A stretch of DNA of 15,857 bases from an uncultured Flavobacteriales bacterium (GTDB lineage Bacteria; Bacteroidota; Bacteroidia; Flavobacteriales; Weeksellaceae). Of the stretch, positions 7,661 through 15,542 are shown piece after piece. The stretch covers positions 1 to 15,857 of the forward strand of contig CALJKL010000107.1 in the NCBI GenBank assembly GCA_937973555.1. Reading direction: 5' to 3'. The notes below the pieces were generated by a model. The model was not told the DNA's origin. It ran no database searches and was given only the letters and a program-made list of their open reading frames with translations. The first letter of the stretch is position 1, and the number at the start of each line of letters is the position of its first letter. Made by a program: the position numbers and the translations under genes.

Positions 7661-10600
7661 TGTTGTCAATTTCTTCTGTTAATGGATTTTCTTCTTCATG
7701 TTCAGCCATTCTCAATTTATCAGAAATAGTTCCGAAAATATAATACAAGCCCGGAATAATAAGGAGCCCGAAGATGGTTCCTATCAACATTCCTCCTGCA
7801 GCAGCAGTACCAATGGTACGGTTTCCTATAGCCCCGGGTCCTGTTGCTAAAGCCAAAGGAATAAGCCCGGCAATAAAAGCAAAAGAAGTCATCAAAATAG
7901 GACGGAAACGCAAAGCGGCTGCATCTATGGCTGCTTTTCTTATCTCTTCACCTGCTGCTCTTTTCTGTACAGCAAATTCTACAATCAATACCGCATTTTT
8001 CCCCAGCAAACCAATGAGCATAATCATGGCGATTTGAGCATAAATGTTGTTTTCTAATCCAAAAAGTTTTAGACATAAAAATGCCCCAAAAATACCTACA
8101 GGTAATGATAGAATGATAGGCAATGGCAATACAAAACTTTCATATTGTGCAGAAAGAATAAGGTATACAAAGCCCAAACAAACCAAGAATATAAAGATGG
8201 CTTCATTTCCACGGCCTACTTCGTCTTTGGAAATCCCTGCCCAATCGATGTCAAAACCTCTTGGCAATGTTTTTTCTGCAACTTCTTTAATGGCATTAAT
8301 GGCTTCACCACTACTATACCCTTCGGCTGGGTTACCACTCACTTCAGAAGAGTTGTAGAGGTTATGTCTTGTAATCTCAGACATTCCGTATACTTTTTCC
8401 AGTCTCATAAAGTCTGAATAAGGCACCATTTGGTCTTTATCGTTTTTAGCATACAGTTTCAACAAGTCTTGTGGTAGTGCACGATATTGCGGTCCTGCCT
8501 GAACAATTACCTTATAAGGTCTGTCGAAACGGATGAAACCTGTTTCATAATTAGAACCAACAAGAGTAGAAAGATTGTCTAAAGCTTTACCAACACTTAC
8601 CCCTTTTTGTTCGGCCATGTCATTGTCTACATGCATCATATACTGAGGGAAACTGGCAGAGTAGAAAGAGAAGGCGTTGCCCAATTCCGGACGTTTTTTC
8701 AGTTCTTCTACAAACTGCTTGCTCACTTCTTCCATTTTATGGTAATCACCACTTCCGGCTTTATCCAATAAACGTAATTCAAAACCTCCCGCTGCACCAT
8801 AACCCGGAATGGATGGTGGCTGGAAGAATTCTATATTGGCACCCGGCAATTCTTTTGCCTTTTGTTCTAGTTGCTCAATAATTTCTTCTGCCGAATGTTT
8901 TCTGTCGCTCCAGTTTTTAAGGTTAATCAAACACGTTCCGGTATTAGAACCAGTACCTTCTGTTAGCACTTCGTATCCTGCCAAAGAAGAAACAGATTGT
9001 ACTCCGTCTATATCTTCGCAGATTTTCTGCAAATTATGGGCTACTTTATTGGTTCTTTCTAATGTAGAGCCTGGTGGCATCTGGATAATGGCATAAATCA
9101 TTCCTTGGTCTTCCCCAGGAATAAAGCCTGATGGCAAACTGTTGCTCAAAAAGAAAGTTCCCAAACAGAATGCCAATAATATGGGCAGCGTAACCATTTT
9201 TTTAGAGACAAATCTATTGAGCAGGCCTTTGTATTTTCCGGCACTTTTGTTAAATACATCATTGAATTTATCCAAAAATCTATTTACCGGAGTTCTCTTT
9301 CTTTCTTTTCCATGATGGTTTTTAAGAATCAAAGCACACAATGCCGGAGTAAGTGTTAACGCCACCAAACCAGAAAGGATGATAGAGGAAACCATGGTGA
9401 TAGAAAACTGACGGTAAAATACCCCTACCGGACCAGACATGAAGGCAATCGGTATAAATACCGATGCCATTACCAAAGTGATGGCAATGATGGCCCCGCT
9501 TATTTCGTGCATGGCTTCTTCTGTAGCCTTTAGAGGAGATAAGTTTTTCTCTTCCATTTTGGCGTGTACAGCCTCTATTACTACAATGGCATCATCTACT
9601 ACCACCCCAATCGCCATTACCAAGGCAAAGAGGGAAATAAGGTTGAGCGTAATACCAAATACCGACATCATCGCAAAAGCACCCACCAATGAAACGGGAA
9701 CCGCCAAAATAGGAATAATAGTAGAGCGAACATCACCCAAGAATAAGAATACCACAATGGCTACTAAAACAAATGCTTCTAATAAGGTGTGAACTACCTT
9801 TTCCATAGAGGCATCCAAAAATCTGGAGATATCATAACTAACCTCATAATGCATGCCTTTCGGGAAATCTTTCTTTTCTAGGTCTGCCAATAATGTTTTT
9901 ACATTTTTAATAACTTCACTAGCGTTAGACCCATAAGATTGTTTGATGGTGATGGCGGCAGATGGTTTACCGTTTAGGGTAGAGTAGATGTCGTACATCA
10001 TACTTCCAAATTCCACATCTGCAACATCCCTCAGCCTTACAAATTCACCATTAGAATTGGCTTTGATGATGATGTTACCATAATCTTTTTCCTTGGTATA
10101 TCTACCGGGATATTTAATAACGTATTCAAAACTTTGAGAGGTTTTACCAGAACTTTCTCCGGTTCTTCCCGGTGAAGCTTCAAGACTCTGCTCATTAAGA
10201 GCTTCCATTACTTCATCCGCAGAAATATTATAAGCAGACATTCTATCTGGCTTCAGCCAAATTCTCATCGCATACTGTCTATTTCCTAAAATATCTGCAA
10301 AACCTACACCGTCTATCCTTTTTAATTCTGGAAGTACATTGATGTCAGCATAATTGAATAAGAATTTTTGATCTGCTTTTGGATCATCACTATAAAGGTT
10401 AACATACATCAACATGTTAGGCTCTTCTCTAGAGATTTTCACCCCTTCTCTCACCACAATTGGAGGAAGTTTATTTACCGCAGCCGATACTCTGTTTTGT
10501 ACATTTACTGCTGCAATATTGGGATCTGTTCCCAGGTTGAAGATTAACTGTATAGAACCCTCACCATCATTACCGGCATCAGAAGTCATATATTTCAAAC

Positions 10601-10820
10601 CCGGTACTCCATTTAAAGCTTGCTCTAATGGGATGATTACGGATTTAATCATCAATTCATTGTTAGATCCCGGATATTCTACCGTAATATTTACTTTTGG
10701 TGGAGAAATAGAAGGGAACTGTGTAACGGGCAAATTCATCAATGAAAGTACCCCTAGAAATACCACTACCAATGAGATAACGATAGATAGTACAGGCCTT
10801 TTTATAAATCTATTAAACAT
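7644..10820 (-). CDS. RND efflux pump inner-membrane transporter (AcrB/MexB, HAE1 type)
   Basis: A 1058-residue proton-driven RND transporter of the hydrophobe/amphiphile (HAE1) type, the energised trimeric component of a drug/amphiphile pump. TM1 is preceded by the conserved FNRFIKRPVLSIVIS and followed by LPVTQFPSISPPKVNITVEYPG. The proton-relay residues are present: Asp409-Asp410 in TM4 (VVVDDAIVVIEAV) and Lys941 in TM10 (GLLGKNAVLIVEFA). Two large periplasmic loops (~35-340 and ~560-870) form the porter/docking domain, and family signatures such as FIPGEDQG (566-573) are intact. Length is typical of AcrB relatives. The Asp-Asp pair and overall similarity to AcrB argue against the heavy-metal (CzcA) type. 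It lies 20 nt after the adaptor gene and overlaps the channel gene. Ligand range cannot be deduced. Confidence 0.97.
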   Translation of the reverse strand: MFNRFIKRPVLSIVISLVVVFLGVLSLMNLPVTQFPSISPPKVNITVEYPGSNNELMIKSVIIPLEQALNGVPGLKYMTSDAGNDGEGSIQLIFNLGTDPNIAAVNVQNRVSAAVNKLPPIVVREGVKISREEPNMLMYVNLYSDDPKADQKFLFNYADINVLPELKRIDGVGFADILGNRQYAMRIWLKPDRMSAYNISADEVMEALNEQSLEASPGRTGESSGKTSQSFEYVIKYPGRYTKEKDYGNIIIKANSNGEFVRLRDVADVEFGSMMYDIYSTLNGKPSAAITIKQSYGSNASEVIKNVKTLLADLEKKDFPKGMHYEVSYDISRFLDASMEKVVHTLLEAFVLVAIVVFLFLGDVRSTIIPILAVPVSLVGAFAMMSVFGITLNLISLFALVMAIGVVVDDAIVVIEAVHAKMEEKNLSPLKATEEAMHEISGAIIAITLVMASVFIPIAFMSGPVGVFYRQFSITMVSSIILSGLVALTLTPALCALILKNHHGKERKRTPVNRFLDKFNDVFNKSAGKYKGLLNRFVSKKMVTLPILLAFCLGTFFLSNSLPSGFIPGEDQGMIYAIIQMPPGSTLERTNKVAHNLQKICEDIDGVQSVSSLAGYEVLTEGTGSNTGTCLINLKNWSDRKHSAEEIIEQLEQKAKELPGANIEFFQPPSIPGYGAAGGFELRLLDKAGSGDYHKMEEVSKQFVEELKKRPELGNAFSFYSASFPQYMMHVDNDMAEQKGVSVGKALDNLSTLVGSNYETGFIRFDRPYKVIVQAGPQYRALPQDLLKLYAKNDKDQMVPYSDFMRLEKVYGMSEITRHNLYNSSEVSGNPAEGYSSGEAINAIKEVAEKTLPRGFDIDWAGISKDEVGRGNEAIFIFLVCLGFVYLILSAQYESFVLPLPIILSLPVGIFGAFLCLKLFGLENNIYAQIAMIMLIGLLGKNAVLIVEFAVQKRAAGEEIRKAAIDAAALRFRPILMTSFAFIAGLIPLALATGPGAIGNRTIGTAAAGGMLIGTIFGLLIIPGLYYIFGTISDKLRMAEHEEENPLTEEIDNNEPTL

Positions 10821-10840
10821 AATTTTCTCAATTTGGTGGT

Positions 10841-11929
10841 TTAGTTAGCCTTTACTTTTAAAGATTTCAATACCTTTTCTGGATCTTGCATCTTCACCTG
10901 AACTTTTTGGTTGTCTTTTACTTTTTGAACGCCTTCTACCAAGAATTTTTCATTCTCTTTTAAGCCAGTGGCTACTATATAGATGTCTTCTAATTCTTGT
11001 GCAATGGTAATTTCTCTGGATTTAGCCATGCCATTTTTATCCACCACAAAAACATACGTTTTGTCCTGAATTTCATAAGTAGCTTTTTGAGGGATTTCCA
11101 AAACATTAGAAAGTGGTAAAATCATTCTTATTTTTCCGGTTTCACCGTTTCTTAATAATTGCTTAGAATTAGGAAACTTGGCGCGGAAAGCGATATTTCC
11201 TGTTTCTCCATCAAATTCACCTCCTATGTTTTGGATAGCTCCTTTTTCAGGGAACATTTCTCCGTTAGCCATTACCAAACTTACTTCTTGGCTTCCTCTT
11301 GTGGCAATATTCATCTGATAGTTAAGATATTCTGGTTCTGATAAGTTAAAGTAAGCATAGATTCCAGAGTTGTCTGAAAGTGAAGTCAGCAAATCTCCTT
11401 CGTCTACCAAACTTCCTAGTTTTAAAGGAATTCTATTGATGATTCCAGAAAATGGAGCTCTAATGGTAGTAAAAGATAGTCTGGTTTCAGCCAATTTCAG
11501 CTCTGCTCTTGCAGCATCTAATTTTGCCTTGGCCATTCTTTGCTCGTTTCTAGAGACTATATTGTTAGAAGCCAGTTTAGAAGCGTTTTCCAATTCAATT
11601 ACAGACTGTTCTACTTCTGCTTTGGCTTTCATCACTTCTGCCTGCATAATTTGTGGCATGATTTGGAACATTGGTTGTCCTGCATGCACATATTGCCCTT
11701 CGTCTACATAAATTTTTTGAAGAAATCCTTTTTCTTGGGCGCGGATTTCTATGTTTTTAACAGATCTTATCTGTGCGATATAATCTTTTGTGATTTGGGT
11801 ATTGGTTTTTAAAGGAACTGTAACAGGGTAAACTGCATTTTCTTCCTTTTCTTCTTTTTTTTCTGAACAACTTAATGCTGATAATGAAATCATTAGGACA
11901 ACTAATGAAGTGAAATAATTTTTAATCAT
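10841..11929 (-). CDS. RND efflux periplasmic adaptor lipoprotein (AcrA/MexA family)
   Basis: A 362-residue membrane-fusion protein bridging the RND pump and outer-membrane channel. Residues 1-20 are a lipoprotein signal ending LSALSC (Cys21), followed by a charged Glu/Lys linker. The biotinyl-lipoyl half-motif IRAQEKGFLQKIYVDEGQYV (~63-82) and its partner ITIRAPFSGIINRIPLKLGSLVDEGD-like stretch (~152-180) flank a ~65-residue alpha-helical hairpin rich in Ala, Glu and Lys. Beta-barrel and membrane-proximal domains follow (LRNGETGKIRMILP near ~250-265). It is the first gene of the three-gene operon. The 5' region holds a near-palindrome (11960-11981) that could be an operator. Length is slightly short but within the family range. 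The family assignment is firm. Confidence 0.95.
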   Translation of the reverse strand: MIKNYFTSLVVLMISLSALSCSEKKEEKEENAVYPVTVPLKTNTQITKDYIAQIRSVKNIEIRAQEKGFLQKIYVDEGQYVHAGQPMFQIMPQIMQAEVMKAKAEVEQSVIELENASKLASNNIVSRNEQRMAKAKLDAARAELKLAETRLSFTTIRAPFSGIINRIPLKLGSLVDEGDLLTSLSDNSGIYAYFNLSEPEYLNYQMNIATRGSQEVSLVMANGEMFPEKGAIQNIGGEFDGETGNIAFRAKFPNSKQLLRNGETGKIRMILPLSNVLEIPQKATYEIQDKTYVFVVDKNGMAKSREITIAQELEDIYIVATGLKENEKFLVEGVQKVKDNQKVQVKMQDPEKVLKSLKVKAN

Positions 11930-11959
11930 GTTTAAAAATTTGGTTTAAAATATGTAAAT

Positions 11960-11981
11960 ACACAAATTCGATAAATTGTGT
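11960..11981. promoter_or_regulatory. Near-palindrome upstream of the efflux operon, possible operator
   Basis: ACACAA at 11960-11965 and TTGTGT at 11976-11981 are inverted repeats around a 10-nt A/T-rich centre, with two further symmetric pairs inside (8 of 11 positions pair). It sits 31 nt before the adaptor start codon. Size and placement suit a dimeric repressor such as a TetR or MarR protein, but no regulator gene lies in the window. Confidence 0.35.
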
Positions 11982-11985
11982 AATA

Positions 11986-11998
11986 AAGGCTATGCCTT
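11986..11998 (-). other. Weak hairpin between the 122-aa gene and the efflux operon
   Basis: AAGGC (11986-11990) and GCCTT (11994-11998) form a 5-bp stem with a 3-nt loop, 26 nt downstream of the 122-aa gene. The sequence after it on the minus strand is A/T-rich but lacks a continuous T-tract, so this is at most a weak terminator. Read-through from the 122-aa gene into the efflux genes remains possible. Confidence 0.25.
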
Positions 11999-12023
11999 AG
12001 AGATTGTAAGAAAAAGTGAAAAA

Positions 12024-12392
12024 TCAAATTCTGATATTGCGAATCAGAATATAGATTTTAGAAGGTAAATGAAATGATTTTCTGTTGTTGAATTCTGTCT
12101 TTTTCTTGATAAAATGATAATCAAAGACAGAGTTTAATGAGTTGTAAAAATCATTTTTGAAGAAAAAATCCGTGAAATTTTCAGAATGAATATTGTCTTC
12201 TTCATCTGCTTCCAGAAAAATAGAATCAAGACTAAAATTCTGGTTTAAATTCAGAAAAGAATTTTTGTTTTCATTCTTAACCGAATGGTTTACTGATGAT
12301 AAGATTGGCGTTGAGGTTTTACAATAAAACCTTCCTCCTATTAAGAATAATAACAGGAGACTTATAAATGAATATTTTAGCCATTTCTTCAT
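12024..12392 (-). CDS. Small exported protein of unknown function upstream of the RND operon
   Basis: A 122-residue protein that I cannot tie to a named family. It starts MKKWLKYSFISLLLLFLIGG, a clear signal sequence or membrane anchor (1-~22), with a Cys at 24 that does not sit in a good lipobox. The mature part is polar and Asn/Ser-rich, has a short acidic patch EADEEDN (61-67), several aromatics (DFFFKNDFY, ~75-83), and ends in a basic/hydrophobic segment KIYILIRNIRI. I recall small Bacteroidota proteins of similar size and ending beside RND-type pumps, but this is memory, not a search. It lies 94 nt upstream of the adaptor gene on the same strand, with only a weak hairpin between, so it may be co-transcribed. 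Coding is supported by the signal peptide, the clean frame and the -7 box just upstream. Confidence 0.7.
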   Translation of the reverse strand: MKKWLKYSFISLLLLFLIGGRFYCKTSTPILSSVNHSVKNENKNSFLNLNQNFSLDSIFLEADEEDNIHSENFTDFFFKNDFYNSLNSVFDYHFIKKKTEFNNRKSFHLPSKIYILIRNIRI

Positions 12393-12411
12393 CCACGAAT
12401 TTTACAAGCTA

Positions 12412-12419
12412 CAAATTTA
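12412..12419 (-). promoter_or_regulatory. Candidate -7 box for the 122-aa gene
   Basis: The minus strand reads TAAATTTG, a full match to TANNTTTG, 19 nt before the start codon at 12392. The nearest TTG upstream (at plus 12451-12453) is 31 nt away, too far for the usual 17-23 nt spacing, so only half of the promoter is supported. Confidence 0.3.
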
Positions 12420-12531
12420 TATTTATATTTTTTGAATTGGTAATGATTAACAAAAAATTAACATTGTTTTTAAACAGATTAAAATTCATTCAAATAAAAA
12501 TTAATGATTAATTTTACGGCAAATTATACCT

Positions 12532-13170
12532 ATGCCTTTTTATCATGATTATTCTGATGAAAATGCCGTAATCCTTTACTGGAAATACGGCGAAGAAGAT
12601 GATTTTAACGTAGATGAACTCATAGAGCCGGAAAATCTGGAAAGGACTAAAGATTATCATCCCAAAAAATTAATAGAACACTTGATGGTGCGCCAAATGC
12701 TGAAAATGCTCTTGCCGGACCATAAAATAATGTATAAAACCATTGGTGAACCCTATCTATGGCCTAATACGGCTCAGATATCCATTACGCACTCTTTCCC
12801 GTTTGCCTCTTTGGCGGTATCCAAAAACAGGGTAGGAATAGATCTGGAAAAAGTGAACCCTAAAATTTTAAGAATTAAGCATAAATTTCTTCATGAATCT
12901 GAACATCAGTGGACTTCAGATAAAATAAATGAAGTAGAATTGTTGACCATTATTTGGGTAATCAAAGAGAGTCTTTACAAGGTGCATCCTTCTAAATATT
13001 GGTCTTTGAAGGATCATTATCAGGTTTATCCTTTTGATTTCAATGATTTATCTGAAATAAAATGCAGGGTTTTTGATGATTTTTTTAGTCACGATTTTAC
13101 GGCAAAGGTTTTTAAAATTGAAGAATTTTATTTTGCCATTGTAGAAGAAACAAGAGATATAGAAGATTAG
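12532..13170 (+). CDS. 4'-phosphopantetheinyl transferase, Sfp type
   Basis: A 212-residue enzyme that transfers the phosphopantetheine arm of coenzyme A to a Ser of acyl- or peptidyl-carrier proteins. Sfp-family motifs appear in order: GEPYL (72-76), ISITHSFPFASLAVS (83-97), the Mg-binding GIDLE (102-106, Asp104 and Glu106), and IWVIKESLYK (141-150, Glu146 and Lys150). The call rests on all four motifs. It is longer than AcpS-type enzymes (~120 residues) and near the usual Sfp size. No carrier protein, polyketide or peptide-synthetase gene lies nearby, so it may serve the fatty-acid carrier protein or a cluster elsewhere (flexirubin or aryl-polyene clusters are common in this group). The start is the first ATG in frame. 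Its last 4 bp overlap the convergent FUSC gene, the two stop codons sharing bases. Confidence 0.92.
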   Translation: MPFYHDYSDENAVILYWKYGEEDDFNVDELIEPENLERTKDYHPKKLIEHLMVRQMLKMLLPDHKIMYKTIGEPYLWPNTAQISITHSFPFASLAVSKNRVGIDLEKVNPKILRIKHKFLHESEHQWTSDKINEVELLTIIWVIKESLYKVHPSKYWSLKDHYQVYPFDFNDLSEIKCRVFDDFFSHDFTAKVFKIEEFYFAIVEETRDIED

Positions 13171-15401
13171 TCTAAAATTTTTTCGGCAATTTTTCTTTGT
13201 TCCTTCGCTTCATTGTATATCAATTCCAGCAGTTCGCGGATGTTTTTGATTTCCGTAAGATGGCTGATTCTTTTGGGATCCCGAATGTCAAAAAACTCAT
13301 TTTCATCAATTTCTTCTTTTCTTTTTTCAAGCATTTCATTCACTAAATCTTCTGGTGTTAAATTTTGATAGAGATTCTTTTCTTTGCTGTGTTCTTCCTT
13401 TTTTAGGATTGCCAAGGTTGTATGCATTTCACCATCAATTTTATTTTTCCAGGCAGTGAGGTCAATTTCTTTGTATTCCTTGTTTTTTTGTGTATACTGA
13501 GACAAAGATGCAGCATAAGCAGTGAAAAGGTGTGAAGTGGTAACAAACTGATGTACTTTTTCTAGATTTTTTTGTTGCCCTTTCGGGTCAGAAAGCATCC
13601 TTTGGAAATTATCAGATAAATTAGCCAAAGATACTACTGCATTTTTTCGCCTGATTTTGTATTCCTGTATTTCAATTTTATTTTGATTGAGCATATTGAT
13701 AATGGCGTCAATATATTTCATGTTGGCACCCAGATATTGAATCATTAAATCTCGGTTTTTCTGATGTTCCCAAACGGGCAAAACCAAAAATGAGACAGAT
13801 AATACAATAATGCCTGCAATAATGGTGTCAAAAATTCTTTCTCTTAGAAGATCAGTAAAATCACCCGGTTTCATAAAATTGAACATCAGGAAAATGTAAA
13901 TGGTCATAAAAAAAACGGACCAAGCATATTTATCCTTTAAGAAACTGAAGGTAAGCACAAGACTGATCAAAAATATAATGAACTGTAGTGGCTGAGAATG
14001 GACGAGATATATTATCAAAAGCCCTACCAATGCTCCCCCGAAGGTGCCATAAAGCCTTAGTAAATTTCTTTTTTTAGTAATGCTATAGGCAGGCCTCATA
14101 ATCGCCAAAATGGTAATCAGAATCCAGAAGGTTTTATGAATGTGTAAAAAAGGCAGTTTAGAGATCATATAGCCCAAAAATAAGGCTGTGGTAATTCTGA
14201 TGGCATGTCTAAAATGGTTAGACTTAAGAGAAAAATTCTGAATGAAGACTTTGGAATTCAGTTTTTCTTCTTTTGGGACAAATTTTTGAAGATCCAAACC
14301 TGTAGAAAGGCTTTTGGCCAGTTTTATGTCTTGAGATTTTAGAAGGTATATCTTTTTTATCTCATCCGAAATTTCTGCAATTCTGTACATAATTTGTCTA
14401 AGAATTAAGAAATTTTCTAAGTTTTCAGAATTAAGTTCTTTGTTTCTTAATAAGAAATATTCTTCATGTAGAAGTAGCGATTCTTTGGAAATATCCATTA
14501 TTGGAGAGGTTTTAATGCCACTCTGTATAGAAATTCCCAGATTTACCATTTCGTTAGAAAGCTTGTTGAGGTAGATATTTATTTTTTCGAGGATTTCTTT
14601 ATCGCCGAAGTTTTGTTGTAATTTTCTATAATCGTTGGTAGAGGTAAGCAATAGTTCATAGAGGTCTAAACTGTTTAGGAAAAGCTGCATCAAAAGCCTG
14701 CTGGTAGAAGTGGATTCTTTTACAATTTGCCTTGTCTTAAAAACTACTTCTCGGGTAGCTTCCTGATGTTCTTTTATTTTCACCTGTAGGGAGATAATCT
14801 CTTTGTATAAGGCATCATAATCAGGCTGTTTCTGATAGAATTTAGCTTTTAAATTAAGATACTTTCCTAATTCAATATAGTTTTCGCCAATCATTTGGGA
14901 AGCTAATTTATAAGGTTTTAAAACGGTAACCAGTAAAAAAACCAATAGAAACCAAAAACCGCCAGCGATGAATACTATTGCATTCCAAAGAAAATTATGA
15001 TGGCCAGGAGCTCCGTCGATAAATATGGCTAAAACAACCAACGTTAATGAGCCTACCGCTGCTAATCTTTGCCCATAAACTCCTAGCATGGTAAAAAACA
15101 TACTCAGAATGATGAGTTCAAAAAAAATAAAAACGGGAAAATCTTTCAGCAAACCACCGATTATAGACACAAAAAAATAACTTGCCAATGCAAAAACAAG
15201 TGCGTTTCTCCTTCTGTGAAAAGGTCCCGGCATATCTGTAAGTGCCAAAAAAATAGTCCCTAAAGGAAATAAAAAGTACTCTTTCAGTAAACCAAAATGC
15301 GCCAATACAATACAAGGGATTACCACTGCCAAGGCAATTCTGATGCCGGAGTAAATGTATTGTCCGGTGACAAATTTTTTGAGTTCTGAAGCGTAATTCA
15401 T
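13167..15401 (-). CDS. FUSC-family inner-membrane protein (YccS/YhfK-like)
   Basis: A 744-residue membrane protein with the repeated YccS/FUSC layout. A first hydrophobic block of about six helices (~15-162) includes LALTDMPGPFHRRRNAL (52-68). A ~230-residue charged cytoplasmic region rich in Lys, Glu and Leu follows. A second hydrophobic block (~397-545) contains the FUSC_2-type HAIRITTALFLGYMISKLPF and FWILITILAIMRPAYSITKKR, then a second charged domain to the C-terminus. Relatives include the AaeB efflux protein and plant aluminium-activated or fusaric-acid resistance proteins; most bacterial members lack a known substrate. No partner adaptor gene lies beside it, which argues against an AaeAB-type pump. 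The ATG at 15399-15401 is 4 nt from a good -7 box, so the mRNA may be leaderless; the next in-frame Met is far inside TM1-2, so this start stands. Confidence 0.88.
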   Translation of the reverse strand: MNYASELKKFVTGQYIYSGIRIALAVVIPCIVLAHFGLLKEYFLFPLGTIFLALTDMPGPFHRRRNALVFALASYFFVSIIGGLLKDFPVFIFFELIILSMFFTMLGVYGQRLAAVGSLTLVVLAIFIDGAPGHHNFLWNAIVFIAGGFWFLLVFLLVTVLKPYKLASQMIGENYIELGKYLNLKAKFYQKQPDYDALYKEIISLQVKIKEHQEATREVVFKTRQIVKESTSTSRLLMQLFLNSLDLYELLLTSTNDYRKLQQNFGDKEILEKINIYLNKLSNEMVNLGISIQSGIKTSPIMDISKESLLLHEEYFLLRNKELNSENLENFLILRQIMYRIAEISDEIKKIYLLKSQDIKLAKSLSTGLDLQKFVPKEEKLNSKVFIQNFSLKSNHFRHAIRITTALFLGYMISKLPFLHIHKTFWILITILAIMRPAYSITKKRNLLRLYGTFGGALVGLLIIYLVHSQPLQFIIFLISLVLTFSFLKDKYAWSVFFMTIYIFLMFNFMKPGDFTDLLRERIFDTIIAGIIVLSVSFLVLPVWEHQKNRDLMIQYLGANMKYIDAIINMLNQNKIEIQEYKIRRKNAVVSLANLSDNFQRMLSDPKGQQKNLEKVHQFVTTSHLFTAYAASLSQYTQKNKEYKEIDLTAWKNKIDGEMHTTLAILKKEEHSKEKNLYQNLTPEDLVNEMLEKRKEEIDENEFFDIRDPKRISHLTEIKNIRELLELIYNEAKEQRKIAEKILD

Positions 15402-15405
15402 GCTG

Positions 15406-15434
15406 CAAAGTTACCGATATGTATTGAAAAACAA
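15406..15434 (-). promoter_or_regulatory. Bacteroidota-type promoter of the FUSC gene
   Basis: On the minus strand, TTG (plus 15432-15434), 18 nt of spacing, then TAACTTTG (plus 15406-15413) match the flavobacterial consensus TTG-N17-23-TANNTTTG. The -7 box ends only 4 nt before the ATG, so transcription should begin at or next to the start codon. The -33 TTG lies in the T-tract of the adjoining terminator. Confidence 0.65.
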
Positions 15435-15462
15435 AAACCACCGAATTTCGGTGGTTTTTGTT
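15430..15462. terminator. Bidirectional-looking hairpin terminator between FUSC gene and right-edge gene
   Basis: AACAAAAACCACCGAA (15430-15445) and TTCGGTGGTTTTTGTT (15447-15462) are perfect 16-base inverted repeats, with CCACCG/CGGTGG as the core. Both strands have T-tracts after the core. The minus-strand gene ending at 15543 is the only neighbour that runs toward it, so it most likely terminates that gene and shields the FUSC promoter. Confidence 0.85.
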
Positions 15463-15472
15463 AGTCTAGGCA

Positions 15473-15532
15473 CGGATAATAAATCCGCTCTATCTGGGTT
15501 TATTTGCTGTTTATAATAGAATGTGGCAGCGG
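15473..15532. repeat. Short palindromic spacer, possibly REP-like
   Basis: CGGAT (15473-15477) and ATCCG (15483-15487) form a 5-bp hairpin with loop AATAA. The overlapping CCGCT (15485-15489) can alternatively pair with AGCGG (15528-15532). This resembles small interspersed palindromes built on CGGAT...ATCCG that I associate with Bacteroidota intergenic regions, but the window holds only one copy, so repetition cannot be shown. Confidence 0.25.
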
Positions 15533-15542
15533 TGTTTTTGAT

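Noticed and set aside
7661..7669. TTG start for the outer-membrane channel gene
   Set aside because: The ATG at 7660 precedes a complete lipoprotein signal; three extra residues add nothing.
9439..9792. 117-codon plus-strand reading frame opposite the RND pump gene
   Set aside because: It is the mirror of a strongly conserved transporter; the peptide is low-complexity Thr/Ala/Ile without motifs. The same holds for frames at 7774-8358, 8809-9096 and 10414-10848.
12024..15401. Defence, toxin-antitoxin or mobile-element cargo between the efflux operon and the right edge
   Set aside because: The genes there are an exported small protein, a phosphopantetheinyl transferase and a FUSC membrane protein; no transposase, integrase, direct repeats or toxin motifs were seen.
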